A stretch of 64,000 bases of DNA from Spinacia oleracea (taxonomy: Eukaryota; Streptophyta; Magnoliopsida; Caryophyllales; Amaranthaceae), in NCBI RefSeq assembly GCF_020520425.1, contig NC_079489.1:98250810-98314809 (forward strand). The letters are read 5' to 3'. A program made the translations under genes and the position numbers. Position 1 is the first letter of the stretch; each line of letters starts with the position of its first letter. Under the pieces are notes generated by a model. That model searched no databases. It saw nothing but the letters and a program-made list of their open reading frames with translations, and was not told the origin of the DNA. Shown piece after piece: positions 24,643-37,690 of this stretch.

Positions 24643-25767
24643 CATGGCAAGGAAAGCTAGAGCTCGGATGAAGGCAATAAATTCGAACCTCGATAAGAAT
24701 GGAAGTGACACACAAGCTACTGGATCATCTGCGAGAATCTTGGAGGACCTTGAACAGGAAAGGGAGTGTTGGCGCCAATAATTGTGAATACCCAGAATGT
24801 TGGAAACGGTGGTTTTGGGGATATTTTATCTCCGGCGGCGTCACTATTGGCTCTGCAACAACAATCATCAGCACGAAGGGATTTCTCTGCTTGGCTATCA
24901 CACATTCACTCGAACTCAAGCCCAATTGCGTGGGTGGATGAAATTGAAGGTAACCCTGATTCTCCGATTAACTTGCGATTTGGGGATATAAGGAGTAATT
25001 TGAACACCGATTTTGACATAGCTGCACATAATCATGTTAATATTGAAGCAATTCCACATAACACTGAGAACACATTGAATCAATCCGTACCATTGCATAA
25101 TCTGGAAACAGGGGATTGTGTGACCATTGACTTAGAGGACATTCAGGAGGAAATCGATTACTGGAATTCTGCTGTAATGTGCTATGTGGTGGGTTCTAAT
25201 CCCCCTATTCATGTTATGGAGGGGTTCTTTTGAAGAATTTGGAGGAATATGGGGGTGGACAAGGTGGTATTGGGGGCAAAGGGGGTATACTTGGTGAGAT
25301 TTGCTACAATGGAGAAGAGAGATGTTGTGCTGAAACTTAATCGACCCTTTTTTGATAGTAAACCCGTTGTACTGAAGCCTTGGACTCAGGACATGGATTT
25401 CACAAAGGAGGATTTGAGATCTATCCCTATTTGGGTGAAACTGCACAGGTTGGGATTCATGTATTGGGGGGAGAGAAGTTTGAGCAAAATAGTGGGGAAG
25501 CTTGGGGTGCTGAAGAGGGTAGATAATGCAACTGCAAAGAGATATAAGTTGCAGTTTGCTAGGGTGCAGGTGGAGGTGTTAGTAGAACAAGAATTTCCAG
25601 AGGTGCTTAGGTTTGTAAATGAGAAGGGGGTGATGGTGGAGATTGATGTGGAGTATGAATGGAAACCACTGGTGTGTACTGTCTGTAAGACTATGGGGCA
25701 TGATGCCACAAAATGCAGGAAGGGTGGTAGTAGAAGGGTTTGGGTTCCTAGACAACAGGTTGCACCT
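24643..25767 (+). pseudogene. LINE B ORF1 (DUF4283, CCHC zinc knuckle), first part
   Basis: Nucleic-acid-binding protein needed for LINE RNP formation. The ATG at 24643 begins M-A-R-K-A-R-A-R-M-K. The frame is lost near 24775 (frameshift), reopens at 24766-25233, meets a TGA at 25231-25233, then continues from 25234. The DUF4283 part has V-Y-L-V-R-F-A-T-M-E, V-L-K-P-W and P-I-W-V-K-L. The knuckle C-T-V-C-K-T-M-G-H-D-A-T-K-C is at about 25675-25716 (C-X2-C-X4-H-X4-C). The coding sequence is cut at 25767 by solo LTR C and resumes at 39379. Confidence 0.82.
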
Positions 25768-26204
25768 TGTAGGGGGTGTTTTTTGGGTTCGCATCGCAAG
25801 TATGCTCTTTCCCTACAAGGGGGCGGTTTTTTAGAAAACCATTGTATTTTTGTACCTCGAAGGAGTCGCCACCAAACATTATTTAAAGTCTCGTTTGGAA
25901 AGACCACAAGTGAATCTATTTTGGATAAGGCTTTGAATCCTCGAAACGGATGGGTGAGATCCGGGCACGGGAACGAGATGCTTCTTCCGCGAGCTTTAGA
26001 AATTATTCAAGTACGTGACATAGCATTTTCGAAAATATACCCTAGATTAGACTATGTGGGTTTGAAATTTAGAGCAAATAGAATCTCTAATTGTATGGTG
26101 GTCACTTTGCTTTAAAGGTAATTTAAGGGAACCTAAGATCGGTTTGTCCAAGAAATTATCTTTGTTAAGCGTGATGTAACCTTGCATTTTTTTCTATTTA
26201 GCAT

Positions 26205-26209
26205 GTATG
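26205..26209. repeat. Target-site duplication of solo LTR D (GTATG), left copy
   Basis: GTATG precedes TGAAAGAAATAATG; the same GTATG at 37686-37690 follows CCTAACA. Confidence 0.87.
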
Positions 26210-27191
26210 TGAAAGAAATAATGCCCTTGGTCCAAGTATGCATTTAATGTTAAGTCTAATAAATGCGGTTCAGTATTAATTAACAAGTTAATAATTCAGT
26301 GAGATCAAGTGAGCTGAATGCCTAGCTAGAGGCCGCTTCAGTTCAAGTGGAATTAATGATATTAATCCACAGCTTACTCTTGACTGAACCCGTAGGGTCA
26401 CACAAATAGTACGTAAACAGATCAAGTATTTAATGGCATTAAATACTCCATCTATGGATATTCGGAATCGACGGATCTTGGTTTCAGTGGGAGCTGAGAT
26501 CGTCAAAGGCAAGTAAATGAATACTCCGGAAACGATGATATTGCCGGAAACGGAAATATGGATCGTATCGGAAATATAAATATTATCCAAGTCGTAGATG
26601 TTGCCGGAAACGGAAACATGGTACGTATCGGAAAATATTATTGGAATCGGAAAATAATTCCGGAAACGGAAATATTAAATATTTGTTCGAAACGGAAATT
26701 AATTCCGGAATCGGAAATGTTAAATATTGTTCGTATCGGAAATGAATTCCGGAATCGGGAATTTAATCGGAAGCACATCGTACGAATTAGCATCGGATGA
26801 GACTTGCTAGACGAAGGCCCAGCACGAAGCCAGGCCCGCACCCAGCAAGCCAAGAGCCCAACACACACGCCAAAGCCTCGCCAGGCCCAGCGCAAGGCCA
26901 GGGCCAGCAAGGCATGGCGCGTGCGCGAGCTATGTGGGCTGCGAGCTGTGCAGCTCGCGTGGGCCGCGAGGGTTGCGCGGGCTGTGCGATGCTCGTGCTC
27001 GTGTGCGGTTGTGTGCGATACGAATCCTAAAGCTATTGGAATTCGTTCTATGATTAAATCCTAATCCTAGTAGATAGAATTTATTTAATAGTCCTAAAGG
27101 GATTCTAATTAAACTAATTGGTATTCTAATAGGATTCTAAATCCTTTTCCATACTCTATAAATATGTGCCTAGGGTCACAAATTTATACAC

Positions 27192-27196
27192 GAGAT
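27192..27196. repeat. Target-site duplication of copia E (GAGAT), left copy
   Basis: GAGAT precedes TGTTAGGTTATG; GAGAT recurs at 37358-37362 after TTTCCTTCA. Confidence 0.87.
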
Positions 27197-28592
27197 TGTT
27201 AGGTTATGATACATATGAATAAACATAAATCATGCGAAAAAACCATAAAGCCAGGAAACATATTATTTACACATAATCATTTAGCATAATTCAGATGCAT
27301 ACACTTTGTAGCGTGCCCTCCCTAGCTGCGCCCGAACCAAACAAGAACATGTCTTTAGGACTCCAAGTTTCGTCCCTCCGTAGATAGTCCACAGCACGTC
27401 CGGATCCGCCTTAAGCTTGACCAACTAGAATCGCCCTTAAGGTTACTAGGATTTTCGGCTATTTGGGTTGTAAGTGTTTTCCTGATTTTTGCTTAAAAAT
27501 CTTACCTTTGAATACTTCAAAATCGTCTGTTAAATATGTGACCCTAGGCCCTTATTTATAGAGTTTATGGAAAGGAATTATAATCCTACTAGGATATGGA
27601 TTTATTAATTAGAATCCTAATAGAACTCTAAATAATAAATTTAATCTTTTAGGATTAGGATTTAATCAATTCACGAATTCCGATAGGATTAGGATTCGTT
27701 ACGAACACGAGCGTGTACGACTACGAGCATCGCAAAAACCCGTGCAGGTCTTACGGCCCACACGAGCAGGCGCTGCTCGCAGCCCACGAGCATCAGCCCG
27801 CGCGCGCCTCATGGCCTTGCTGGGCCTGGCCTTGCGCTGGGCCTGGCGAGGCTCTGGCAGCTTCGTGTTGGGCGCTTGGCTTGCTGGGCGCGGGCCTGGC
27901 TTCGTGCTGGGCCTTCGTCTAGCAAGCCTCGTCCGATGCTAATTCGTACGATGCGCTTCCGATTAAATTACCGATTTCGGAATTCATTTCCGATACGAAC
28001 AATATTTAATATTTCTAATTTCCGGAATTAATTTCCGTTTCGAACAAATATTTAATATTTCCGTTTCCGGAATTATTTTCCGATTCCGATAATATTTCCG
28101 ACTCTGACAATATTTCCGTTTCCGGCAATATTTCCGATTCCGGCAATATTTCCATTTCCATTAATATTTTCCGATACGTACCATGTTTCCGTTTCCGGCA
28201 ACATCTATGACTTGGATAATATTTATATTTCCGATACGATCCATATTTCCGTTTCCGGCAATATCATCGTTTCTGGAGTATTCATTTGCTTGCCTTTGAC
28301 GATCTTAGCTCCCACTGAAACCAAGATCCGTCGATTCCGAATATCCATAGATGGAGTATTTAATGCCATTAAATACTTGATCCGTTTACGTACTATTTGT
28401 GTGACCCTACGGGTTCAGTCAAGAGTAAGCTGTGGATTAATATAATTAATTCCACTTGAACTGAAGCGGCCTCTAGCTAGGCATTCAGCTCACTTGATCT
28501 CACTGAATTATTAACTTGTTAATTAATACTGAACCGCATTTATTAGACTTATCATTCAATGCATACTTGGACCAAGGGCATTATTTCCTTCA
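27197..28592 (-). repeat. Copia E LTR (3' LTR in element orientation)
   Basis: 1396 bp. Contains the reverse-complement form of the CGGAAACGGAAATATT array (about 27962-28270) next to a GC-rich segment (27705-27935). Confidence 0.87.
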
Positions 28593-28607
28593 GTCTCCCA
28601 CTTGTCC
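28593..28607 (-). other. Polypurine tract of copia E
   Basis: Minus-strand GGACAAGTGGGAGAC directly before the LTR start TGAAGGAAAT, as in copia F at 49236-49250. Confidence 0.78.
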
Positions 28608-30812
28608 ATAGGGACAAGTTCAGTCTCCCACTTGTCCTTAGGGACAAGTGTGCATTTCCTAATTCCTTTGTCGCTCGATGCTTGCTCTTGAACATAAGGT
28701 AAGAGTTGTCATCCTTATTATGTACAGAGGTGTTTCTCGGTTTTAGAGTTCAACTAATCAAATAAACAGATAATCATAGCCTATGATTCATCTGAGCACG
28801 GCCATGCATTTTACAGTTTCTAGCTCTCCGAGTGGCCTTGTACAACTTTTTAAGCATCTCATCCCGATTTATGGGAGGACAATCCCAATCTTGCGATCTT
28901 GAGATTAGACTTCGTTTGATAGGTGATTACCTGAGCGTTGCCTTTATAGCCTCCTTTTACGGTGCGACGGTTGGTCAACGTCAAAGTAAGCAGTTCTCAA
29001 ACAAGTTATCTCAAATCACTCAGGTATTGAAGATTTAATGTCTAATAATTTTAATGAAATTTACTTATGACTGATTTTCATCTCTTACAGTAAAGTTTCA
29101 TAGGTCTGTCCGATACTAGTCTTCCCAAAGTAAGTATCTATGCAAATGATTACGACATTGCCATGTCTACATAGTTCAAGAAATAGAACTACTAGTCATC
29201 TTGCATTCCCGTCGTCTAACGTTTTCTATGCGTCCATCTTTACAGAAAACTCCGACCAGGGACCATTTTCAACTTTTGACATTCAAGTTCACTTGATAGA
29301 CATTTCTTAGTCACAGGACTGGTCCTGACAGTCTATCTTGAATATATCGTCAAATTGAAGGGACTCATCATTTAATACTAAACTAAGATTAAATGGAATA
29401 TGAAAATACATTTCATATATGATAAATGTTCAACCCCAATGTTTTACAACCATGGGCCTCAAACCCATCTTCTAAAACTGTTCATGGAATTCAAAGCTAT
29501 GCTTGATTTCCAGTGCTACAATGTGAGTGTTGCTTCTCACTTGTTGCATAGGTTTAGTTATCATGCTTTGCTAATCTTAATATCCTTTTCATCGAATGTT
29601 CTTCGAGATATGATGATAATAATTTTTGAGTATGTTTATTTTGTGATCTAGTCTTTCTTTGCTACATTAGTGGTTCTACGCATTTTGCAATGAAGAACCA
29701 TTAAGTCAACAGACATGTGATCTACCCAAGTTCAGTGAAGAACTCTTTAACATAAACAACCCTGTTTTATTGCTTCTTAGGCAATAAGTACTTTTACTTC
29801 AACTGTATAGGTTGCTAGTGATGCTTTGGTTTGGATTTACTTATCCAAGCAGTTCACGGATATGTGGAATACTTTCCAGCTGTATCTTAGAACATAGAAA
29901 TTATTATTTCAATTTCCCATGCAACAACTCATGGCCTCCAATTCATGTTGCCATTTTGAAACACGATGCTCTTTAGCTCGTCCTTGTCAATGGTTAACTC
30001 CAAAGGAATCTTTCTTGATCCTTTGCCAGTGTTTATGCGTGTAGCATCAATATTTAGCATATCTTTATTTCCTTGAATCAAGAACTACTCTTATGTACCT
30101 TTTCAAGTACCATAAGTTTTTCTTGATCTCAATCTAGTTGATCTTCACTTAGATCAATAGAGATTGGTATATGTTCGTCATGCCTAAAGTCATACGATAC
30201 GTTTTTGGCGATCCTCATATTATATCATACATGATAAATTCTTTTGCAGAATAATTCCCAATTGAATTCTATTCATTTAACTTTAGCTCATCTAGTTTCA
30301 GTAGATACTAAATCCAGCTAAATTCTTTGACATATAATATAGGTTAAGAATCTTACTTAGATCCTTTGATGTTTAACTTAGTAAACGCTTATACATAGTT
30401 CAAACATCTTTTACTTAGATTTATTCACATGGGTCGAATATCTCCAATAGAGTATTTCGTGTTTGATTTAGTAAATGCCATTACTTAATCCAAAACAACA
30501 TTATAAGATCTTTGTAAATAGATCTTAATACCTAGTATGTACTAAGTTTCGCCATGGTCCATCATTGATGAATAATTTCAAATCTAAGTCATTAGCATTT
30601 GAATGTCATTTTACAATAGAGAGATATGTGTGTGATACACATATGACCAATTAAGTTTATGTACTCCCACTAAACTTCTTATATATCTATAAGAATCATG
30701 TAAATTTTATGAAACTAAATACTTATCAGCTTCACTAAAATACAGTTTCAATTCCCAATTTGCTTGCTTAAATTTGTACTTTGATTTCATAAGCTAGCAT
30801 TCATTTCAAGCA

Positions 30813-31760
30813 TTATTTGGATCCACAAATCCTATGACATGCCATGTACATAGTATTCTTCCAACATTTGATTGAGGAATACGTTTTGTCATCCAATTGC
30901 CATATGTACCAATATGAAATTATTGCTTGAATTATAGACTTAAGCATTACGATTTTGCATGAGGTTTCAACACAATCCACACCGTGAATTTGCTTGTAAC
31001 CTTTAGCAACTAATCTAGCTTTGTGTGTGAACACAATTTCATGTTTGATGGTTTCTAACCTTAAAACAAACTTGCAACCAATAGGTGTGAAACTATTCTT
31101 GCAAATCAACAAAATTTCAATTTTGTCATCAAAACATTGAGTATGTTTTATGGCCTCTAACCATTGAAAACATTTGAGTCTATATATGGCCTCTAACCAT
31201 TTTAGGGAATCTGGGTTTCGTCATAGCTTTCTTACAGGTCACAAACTCATTAATCTACATGAAAATAGTTTGACTGCAAGTTGTAGGTTTCTTTACTATC
31301 TAATAGAAGAATCGCATAGCTTCAGTGACCTGAACTCCATGTTTCTTCACTATCTAATAGAAGAATCTCATAGTTTCAGTGACTTGAATTCTATGCCTAC
31401 TTGGGTATAGAACATCAAACAATAGAATATCAATAGTCACTTGAAAGTCCTTTGAATATTCTGTTCTCCTTGAAGCACTTGTAAAGTCTTCTAAGAGATG
31501 TCTATTCTTTAAAGCCACTTCTAAAGTCCTTAAGAATAAGTGTTTGGATTTTCTGAAGAACTTCGAAAAGCCTCCTGAATGTCCGTTTATGTTTGTTGTT
31601 CGCCTCTAAGTCTTTCGAGGTCTATTTTCTCCCACTTGTCATTTTGGACACGAATCTCCAAAAGGATATCATTTCGAGCAAACAAACATTATGTTCTCAA
31701 AAATTCGTGGTAGAAACAATACCCTTGTGTCTCATTTGAATAAATCACAATGAAACATAT
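30813..31760 (-). pseudogene. Copia E pol remnant
   Basis: The minus-strand frame 30813-31112 keeps RT landmarks: K-F-V-L-R-L, KARLVAKGYKQIHGVD and W-Q-L-D-D-K-T, the last in the place of the usual W-Q-M-D-V-K-T-A. Further upstream in element orientation, around 31620-31760, the DNA still aligns by eye with the stretch of copia F encoding G-Y-Y-F-Y-N...F-V-A-R (46520-46620). Stops and frameshifts occur throughout, so no functional protease, integrase or RT can be made. Confidence 0.65.
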
Positions 31761-34700
31761 ATCTATACTTGGGCCTTAGTTTGTTGGATAACAAACACGA
31801 AGCTCCCACTGAGTTTAGCATCTCTTTAGATATATAATTATGAAAAGATATTCTGAAATTACTTTTCAATAGCTTTGACGAATTTGGTTTAGTTTGTTGG
31901 TAGTTGAGCATTCTGTTTTAGAAATTATAGAAAAAGTCTTTATGATCTATCATTGATCGAATCAAGTACTAATTGACTTCGATCATTCCAACTTAGATTT
32001 TCCATATCTCATGGAGCTAGATTGTGAAATTACAACACACAATCATTGATGATCATTTTTGGTCTCAAGCAATCATTAACATGATCTATCCTACATCTTT
32101 ATGATTTCTTACCAAGTGGGATTTATACTTCTGAATCTTTGAACTAGCCAAACAGATTCAAACTTATATCACATTGAGTAAATAAACCTATATTCACTCA
32201 AATTTGTGTGACATAATAAAGTCATAAAACCTTTCTTTAGCTTTGAACTCTATCGTCTAGGCGTTCTAACAATAGTTCATATCTTTTGTTACTTTCAACA
32301 AGTAAGACTGGATTGTCTTGAATTGATCTAGAAATCAATCAACTTTCAAAAGTCCATTAAAATAGAGCTTTTGAATGTTAACTTGTTGATATGGTCTAAG
32401 TAACAATGCCAAATATTTGTGGAACTCAAATCAAGGGTTTGATTTGAACCTAGTAAAGTTTTTATTGTTAAAGAGTTGTTTGTTTTAATCAAGCATATTG
32501 ACTCATCCCGTAAATGACTATTTCATTCAAATAAACAAACAAACATTGTTTTTGTTCTTCTGAATGTGAGTCTTTCTGTGTTTGAAAACAGAAATTTAGG
32601 TATGCTGATTGTGGAACAAAATAGCCATTAAGTTCCAGCCTTTGAAAGGACTTAAAACAAACTAGATGACCCTACAACTAATGTAGCATTTCCATGCTTC
32701 ATTTCCCACTTGTAGGCCACTAGTGTAGCCTAGCTTCCATTGTTTGAGCTATTACCGAAGTAAGAACCTCAAGCGGTATATGATACCAAGGAAGTTTGAT
32801 TTCTAGGTCACTGCTCTTTAAACATAAACTTATAGGTAGAAACGGAATTGTAAATTCCTTTCATTTGTTCCTTTGTTTTCCTATTTCTTGTACCCTTTCT
32901 AATAGCCTTAAGAATTGAATTCTCTAGTGTTGACTTTTATACTTTGTTTAGACATGTCCAATGTCACTCCAACAAAGTTCTTACCATTTGTGTTGAATAT
33001 TCTGTTCAACTAGATGATCTTACCAGAAGCTTCTAAAGTTCTCTAAGCATCGATCTATTCGAATGTCTAGGGACTAGACTCATTCGAGAATTAAATGGAA
33101 AAAAGATTTTAGGTTGTTAACCATTGGTAAAGTTGAGCGTTTAAACTCAATGCTTTATGATCTCAAAACTACATTGTATTTTGAATTCACAATCACCAAT
33201 CGGTTCGCCATTCGACTTTGATACTCGAAAACAACCATAAAAGTCGCTAAAAGAAAAGTACATTTTAAATTGCTCATTTTCTCTCATTTCTGTGAATCGT
33301 TCTTGGATTCACTACCAATCGAGGAAATTTACTGTTACCTTTCTAAAAGGATTTATTGCAGTGCAAGATATTCAATTATAAACAATAATTAAAACATACA
33401 TTGAAGCATACAAAGTCTAAACATTTATCATGAGTAATAACTTGAAAATTAAAGCAATAATGCAATTTAAACAAGTCATTAGCATTTTATTCGAGTTATG
33501 TGTTCCGGCAGGTGTTAATAAAATGATTCCAAGACCCTAAAATCCATTGAAGAATTAAGCACATTATGTATTTAGACTCAATTCTAAAATCTTTTAGGTA
33601 AGCAAAAGCCTTTTGCTAATAGTCTAGAAACTACTCTTGGTTGATAGGTACGTCTAATAACTTATTAGGTAAACCTATCGATTTTGCTACGACATAAAAG
33701 GACTCCTTACTTATATCGTTGAGTTTCACCAAAACTAACATGTACTCACAATTATTTGTGTACCTTACCCCTTTAGTATCGATAAGTAACACCTCGCTAT
33801 GGCGGAAAACTATTACTAAGATCGATGAAAAAAGGATATCCAAGTAAGTGTTATTTTGGCATGGCACCTTTTAACTCAATTTTAAGTTTGGAACTTAAGG
33901 CTCTTACTATGTTGGTTAGATTTTAAGTGAACTAAAATCCTTAATCATGCAACATAGTCAAGCCACAATCTCATGCATATTTAAGACATATTTAAAAGCA
34001 ATAAATAACTTAAAGCATGCATAAGATAAATGTGATCTAGTATGGCCCGACTTTATCTTGAAGCTTCAACTTCAAAGTCCGTCTTGAAAATCTCCGTGGG
34101 AGGCGCCATTTTCTTCAAATAGGATAAGCTATAATTAAACTAATTACAACTATTTGATGGTACGCAGACCATATTTGAATTGAAAAACAAATTTGGTGCT
34201 TTAGACCAATTACATTCAAATTAATGGTACGAAGACCATATTTTCTATCCTATTTGGGCCATACTAGTCACTTCATAACCTGCAAAACAGTACATATACA
34301 ATATATACCATTCACCCATTCATTATCATGAATGGCCCACATAGCTGGTTAGTAAAAACACGTTGTATGCATCACATAAACATTTGCAGCAATTAATCAA
34401 GGGCACCAATAATCTACCAATTATTCAGTCCTTATTAATTCTAATCAAGTTGTTTAACCTTAAAGAATTTGTAGACCTAACCAAGAGTTTATGACTAAAA
34501 TTGCTCCCACTTAAACCAATAAATTCATATGCTTTACTAATTTTAAACATAAAAATGTATTTCTAGTCTAACCGGAAACATACAAATTTAATTAAAATTT
34601 AAAGCTCATATAAATTTATAATTGAATCCACTTATTCAATTTATTTTCAGTCGAATTTAAATTAATTCAAGGTTTTTAATTTTAGTAAAATAATTAGAAT

Positions 34701-34839
34701 AAATTAAAATTTATAATAATTATAATATTCAAAATTAAAATCCAAGAAAACAATTTAAATTATTAATTTTAAAATTAATTAAAATTACTCGAACTGAAAA
34801 TCTCAAATTAAAATTTAAAACGATTTAATCGTAACACAA

Positions 34840-35240
34840 GGTACGCACATCACCACGCAACGCACAGCCATAGGCCACACGCACACGCAGCCATCGCTGG
34901 CCACGATGCGCGCAGCCTCTGTGCTGTGTCGCGTCTGCTGCTGCTCACCCTCGCAAGGCACCGCTCGCTGCGCGAGCTTTGCTTGCATGCGCGAGGCAGT
35001 GTGCGCTGTGGCGCAGCTCGCTTGCTGCCCACACGCGACTGCTCGCTTGCCTTGCCCTCGCCCACGCCCATCGCATAGCACACACGGCCAACACCTTTGT
35101 TTCGCGCGCGCGCCATGCTATGCTGCTCGCTGCATTCGTACCGCACGGGCGACGAGCTCCCTTGCTCGTCGTCGCGTGCCCGCACTATACAACACCCCTT
35201 AAGGGTAACACGTAGCTTCCATTGCTTTGTGCGTGCAACA
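34840..35240 (-). other. GC-rich leader island of copia E
   Basis: A sharply GC-rich block (runs of CGCGCGCG, GCTCGCTTGC) within very AT-rich leader DNA, between the 5' LTR and the former gag. A homologous island is in copia F at 42510-42990, where the shared edge reads TGTTACCCTTAAGGGGTGTTG. Frames across it are composition artefacts. It could be a structured packaging or translation-control region; this is inference. Confidence 0.5.
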
Positions 35241-35953
35241 TTCATGAGCGTTTTCATAAAAATTTAAAATTTTTAATTTAAAATTAATGACAAATTAATA
35301 AAACATATTAATTTCATAATTTTAGGGCGAAAAATGGAAAATTTATTAATCAATTAATTTCCGACTAACATGGATTCAAATCTAGGTCATAAAAATTAAA
35401 AATTTAACATAAATTAGAAATTTTTATGGTGGATTTTAATCATTGGTACCTAATTAAATTATTAATTAATTATGAAAAACAAATCAATTCTAAATTATTC
35501 GAATTTCAACAAATTAATCATAATTACAAATTAGGTTGTATAATTAACAAGTCTAGGCATTCATAATTGTTAAACATATACAGTAGGTCAATCAAAAACT
35601 CAAGATTTATCAACAAGAATCGCAAATACTTAATTTCACATCTTAAATTTACAAACTTTTGTGTTCGAAAAACTAAAACCTCCAAAAAGTCATAGTTAGG
35701 CTTCGAATTTTGGAATTCTGGGTTCGGCCGAAAAAATTTATTTTTGTCAAAATTTTAGAATGCCTTTTACATGCGGAATTGACACAAAAATCACTCGATT
35801 TGGATGAGTAACGAAGAAACTGCCGAAAAACTGCGTACATATAATTAAATAAACGCAATTTGCAATTAATTACGAAAATTAATCACCCCTTTAATTCTTT
35901 GCAAATTTGTAAAATTTAACCATGTTCATGAAATTTAGATTATGAGAATAATA

Positions 35954-35970
35954 AGAGGCTCGTGATACCA
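35954..35970 (-). other. Primer-binding site of copia E (initiator tRNA-Met type)
   Basis: Minus strand TGGTATCACGAGCCTC, one base after the LTR. It matches the common copia site TGGTATCAGAGC except for one inserted base. Confidence 0.7.
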
Positions 35971-35971
35971 C

Positions 35972-37357
35972 TGTTATGTTATGATACATATGAATAAACA
36001 TAAATCATGCGGAAAAACCATAAAGCCAGGAAACATATTATTTACACATAATCATTTAGCATAATTCAGATGCATACACTTTGTAGCGTGCCCTCCCTAG
36101 CTGCGCCCGAGCCGAACAAGAACAAGTCTTTAGGACTCCAAGTGTCGTCCCTCCGTAGATAGTCCACAGCACGTCCGGATCCACCTTAAGCTTGACCAAC
36201 TAGAATCGCCTTTAAGGTTACTAGGATTTTCGGCTATTTGGGTTGCAAGTGTTTGGCTGATTTTTGCTTAAAAATCTTACTTTTGAATACTTCAAAATCG
36301 TCTGTTAAATATGTGACCCTAGGCCCTTATTTATAGAGTTTATGGAAAGAAATTATAATCCTACTAGGATATGGATTTATTAATTAGAATCCTAATAGAA
36401 CTCTAAATAATAAATTTAATCTTTTAGGATTAGGATTTAATCAATGCACGAATTCCGATAGGATTAGGATTCGTTACGAACACGAGCGTGTACGACTACG
36501 AGCATCACACAAACCCGCGCAGGCCTTACGGCCCACACGAGCAGGCGCTGCTCGCAGCCCACGAGCATCAGCCCGCGCGCGCCTCATGGCCTTGCTGGGC
36601 CTGGCCTTGCGCTGGGCCTGGCGAGGCTCTGGCAGCTTCGTGTTGGGAGCTTGGCTTGCTGGGCGCGAGCCTGGCTTCGTGTTGGGCCTTCGTCTAGCAA
36701 GCCTCGTCCGATGCTAATTCGTACGATGCGCTTCCGATTAAATTCCCGATTCCGGAATTCATTTCCGATACGAACAATATTTAATATTTCCGATTCCGGA
36801 ATTAATTTCCTTTTCGAACAAATATTTTATATTTCCGTTTCCGGAATTTTCCGATAATATTTCCGACTCTGACAATATTTCCGTTTCCGGCAATATTTCC
36901 GATTCCGGCAATATTTCCATTTCCATTAATATTTTCCGATACGTACCATGTTTCCGTTTCCGGCAACATCTATGACTTGGATAATATTTATATTTCCAAT
37001 ACGATCCATATTTCCGTTTCCGGCAATATCATCGTTTCCGGAGTATTCATTTGCATGCCTTTGACGATCTTAGCTCCCACTGAAACCAAGATCCGTCGAT
37101 TCCGAATATCCATAGATGGAGTATTTAATGCCATTAAATACTTGATCCGTTTACGTACTATTTTTGTGACCCTACGGGTTCAGTCAAGAGTAAGCTGTGG
37201 ATTAATATAATTAATTCCACTTGAACTGAAGCGGCCTCTAGCTAGGCATTCAGCTCACTTGATCTCACTGAATTATTAACTTGTTAATTAATACTGAACC
37301 GCATTTATTAGACTTATCATTTAATGGATACTTGGACCAAAGGCATTATTTCCTTCA
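35972..37357 (-). repeat. Copia E LTR (5' LTR in element orientation)
   Basis: 1386 bp partner of 27197-28592. Its repeat array (about 36736-37045) is a little shorter, with units missing around 36850. Confidence 0.87.
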
Positions 37358-37690
37358 GAGATTTCAAGTTTTCAAAGCTAGGATTTTTAAGCAGAAAAAT
37401 CAGTCAAAACTCTTGCCCTATTTGGCCGAAAATAATAGTACCTTAAGGGCGATTCTAGTTGGTCAATCTTAAGGCGGATCCGGACGTGATGTGGACTTTC
37501 TACGGAGGGACGACACTTGGAGTCCTAAAGACTTGTTCTTGTTCGGTTCGGGCGCAGCTAGGGAGGGCACGCTACAAAGTGTATGCATCTAAATTATGCT
37601 AACTGATTATGTGCAATTAATATGATTCTTGGCATTAAGGTTTTTCCGCATGATTTATGTTGTTCATGTGTATCATAACCTAACAGTATG

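Larger units (their letters stand above)
27197..37357 (-). mobile_element. Copia E: Ty1-copia element with eroded coding region
   Basis: A 10.2-kb minus-strand element, innermost in the nest. LTRs are 27197-28592 and 35972-37357, each TGTTA..TTCA on the plus strand, flanked by GAGAT. On the minus strand the 5' LTR (35972-37357) is followed by a tRNA-iMet-like primer site at about 35954-35970 (TGGTATCA-C-GAGCC, one extra base), a long leader with a GC-rich island (34840-35240), a decayed pol-like interior, and a polypurine tract AAGTGGGAGAC at 28593-28603. By eye the two LTRs differ by about 3% over the first 350 bp. No long gag-pol frame exists. The leader and the 3' noncoding part match copia F closely, so E looks like a non-autonomous relative of F. 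Confidence 0.85.
26210..37685 (+). mobile_element. Solo copia LTR D inside solo LTR C
   Basis: Real sequence is 26210-27196 plus 37363-37685 (about 1.3 kb). It matches the LTRs of copia elements E and F from TGAAAGAAATAATGCCC to GTATCATAACCTAACA, in plus orientation, flanked by GTATG. No internal region remains, so it is a solo LTR. It carries a CGGAAACGGAAATATT-type array (about 26528-26770) and the GC-rich segment that follows it in this family. Confidence 0.87.

Noticed and set aside
34815..35257. Long Ala/Arg/Cys-rich frames on both strands
   Set aside because: They coincide with the GC-rich leader island of copia E; the matching island in F has different frames.
28593..35971. An intact gag-pol on the minus strand of copia E
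   Set aside because: Only short RT and integrase-end similarities are readable, with stops and frame changes throughout.
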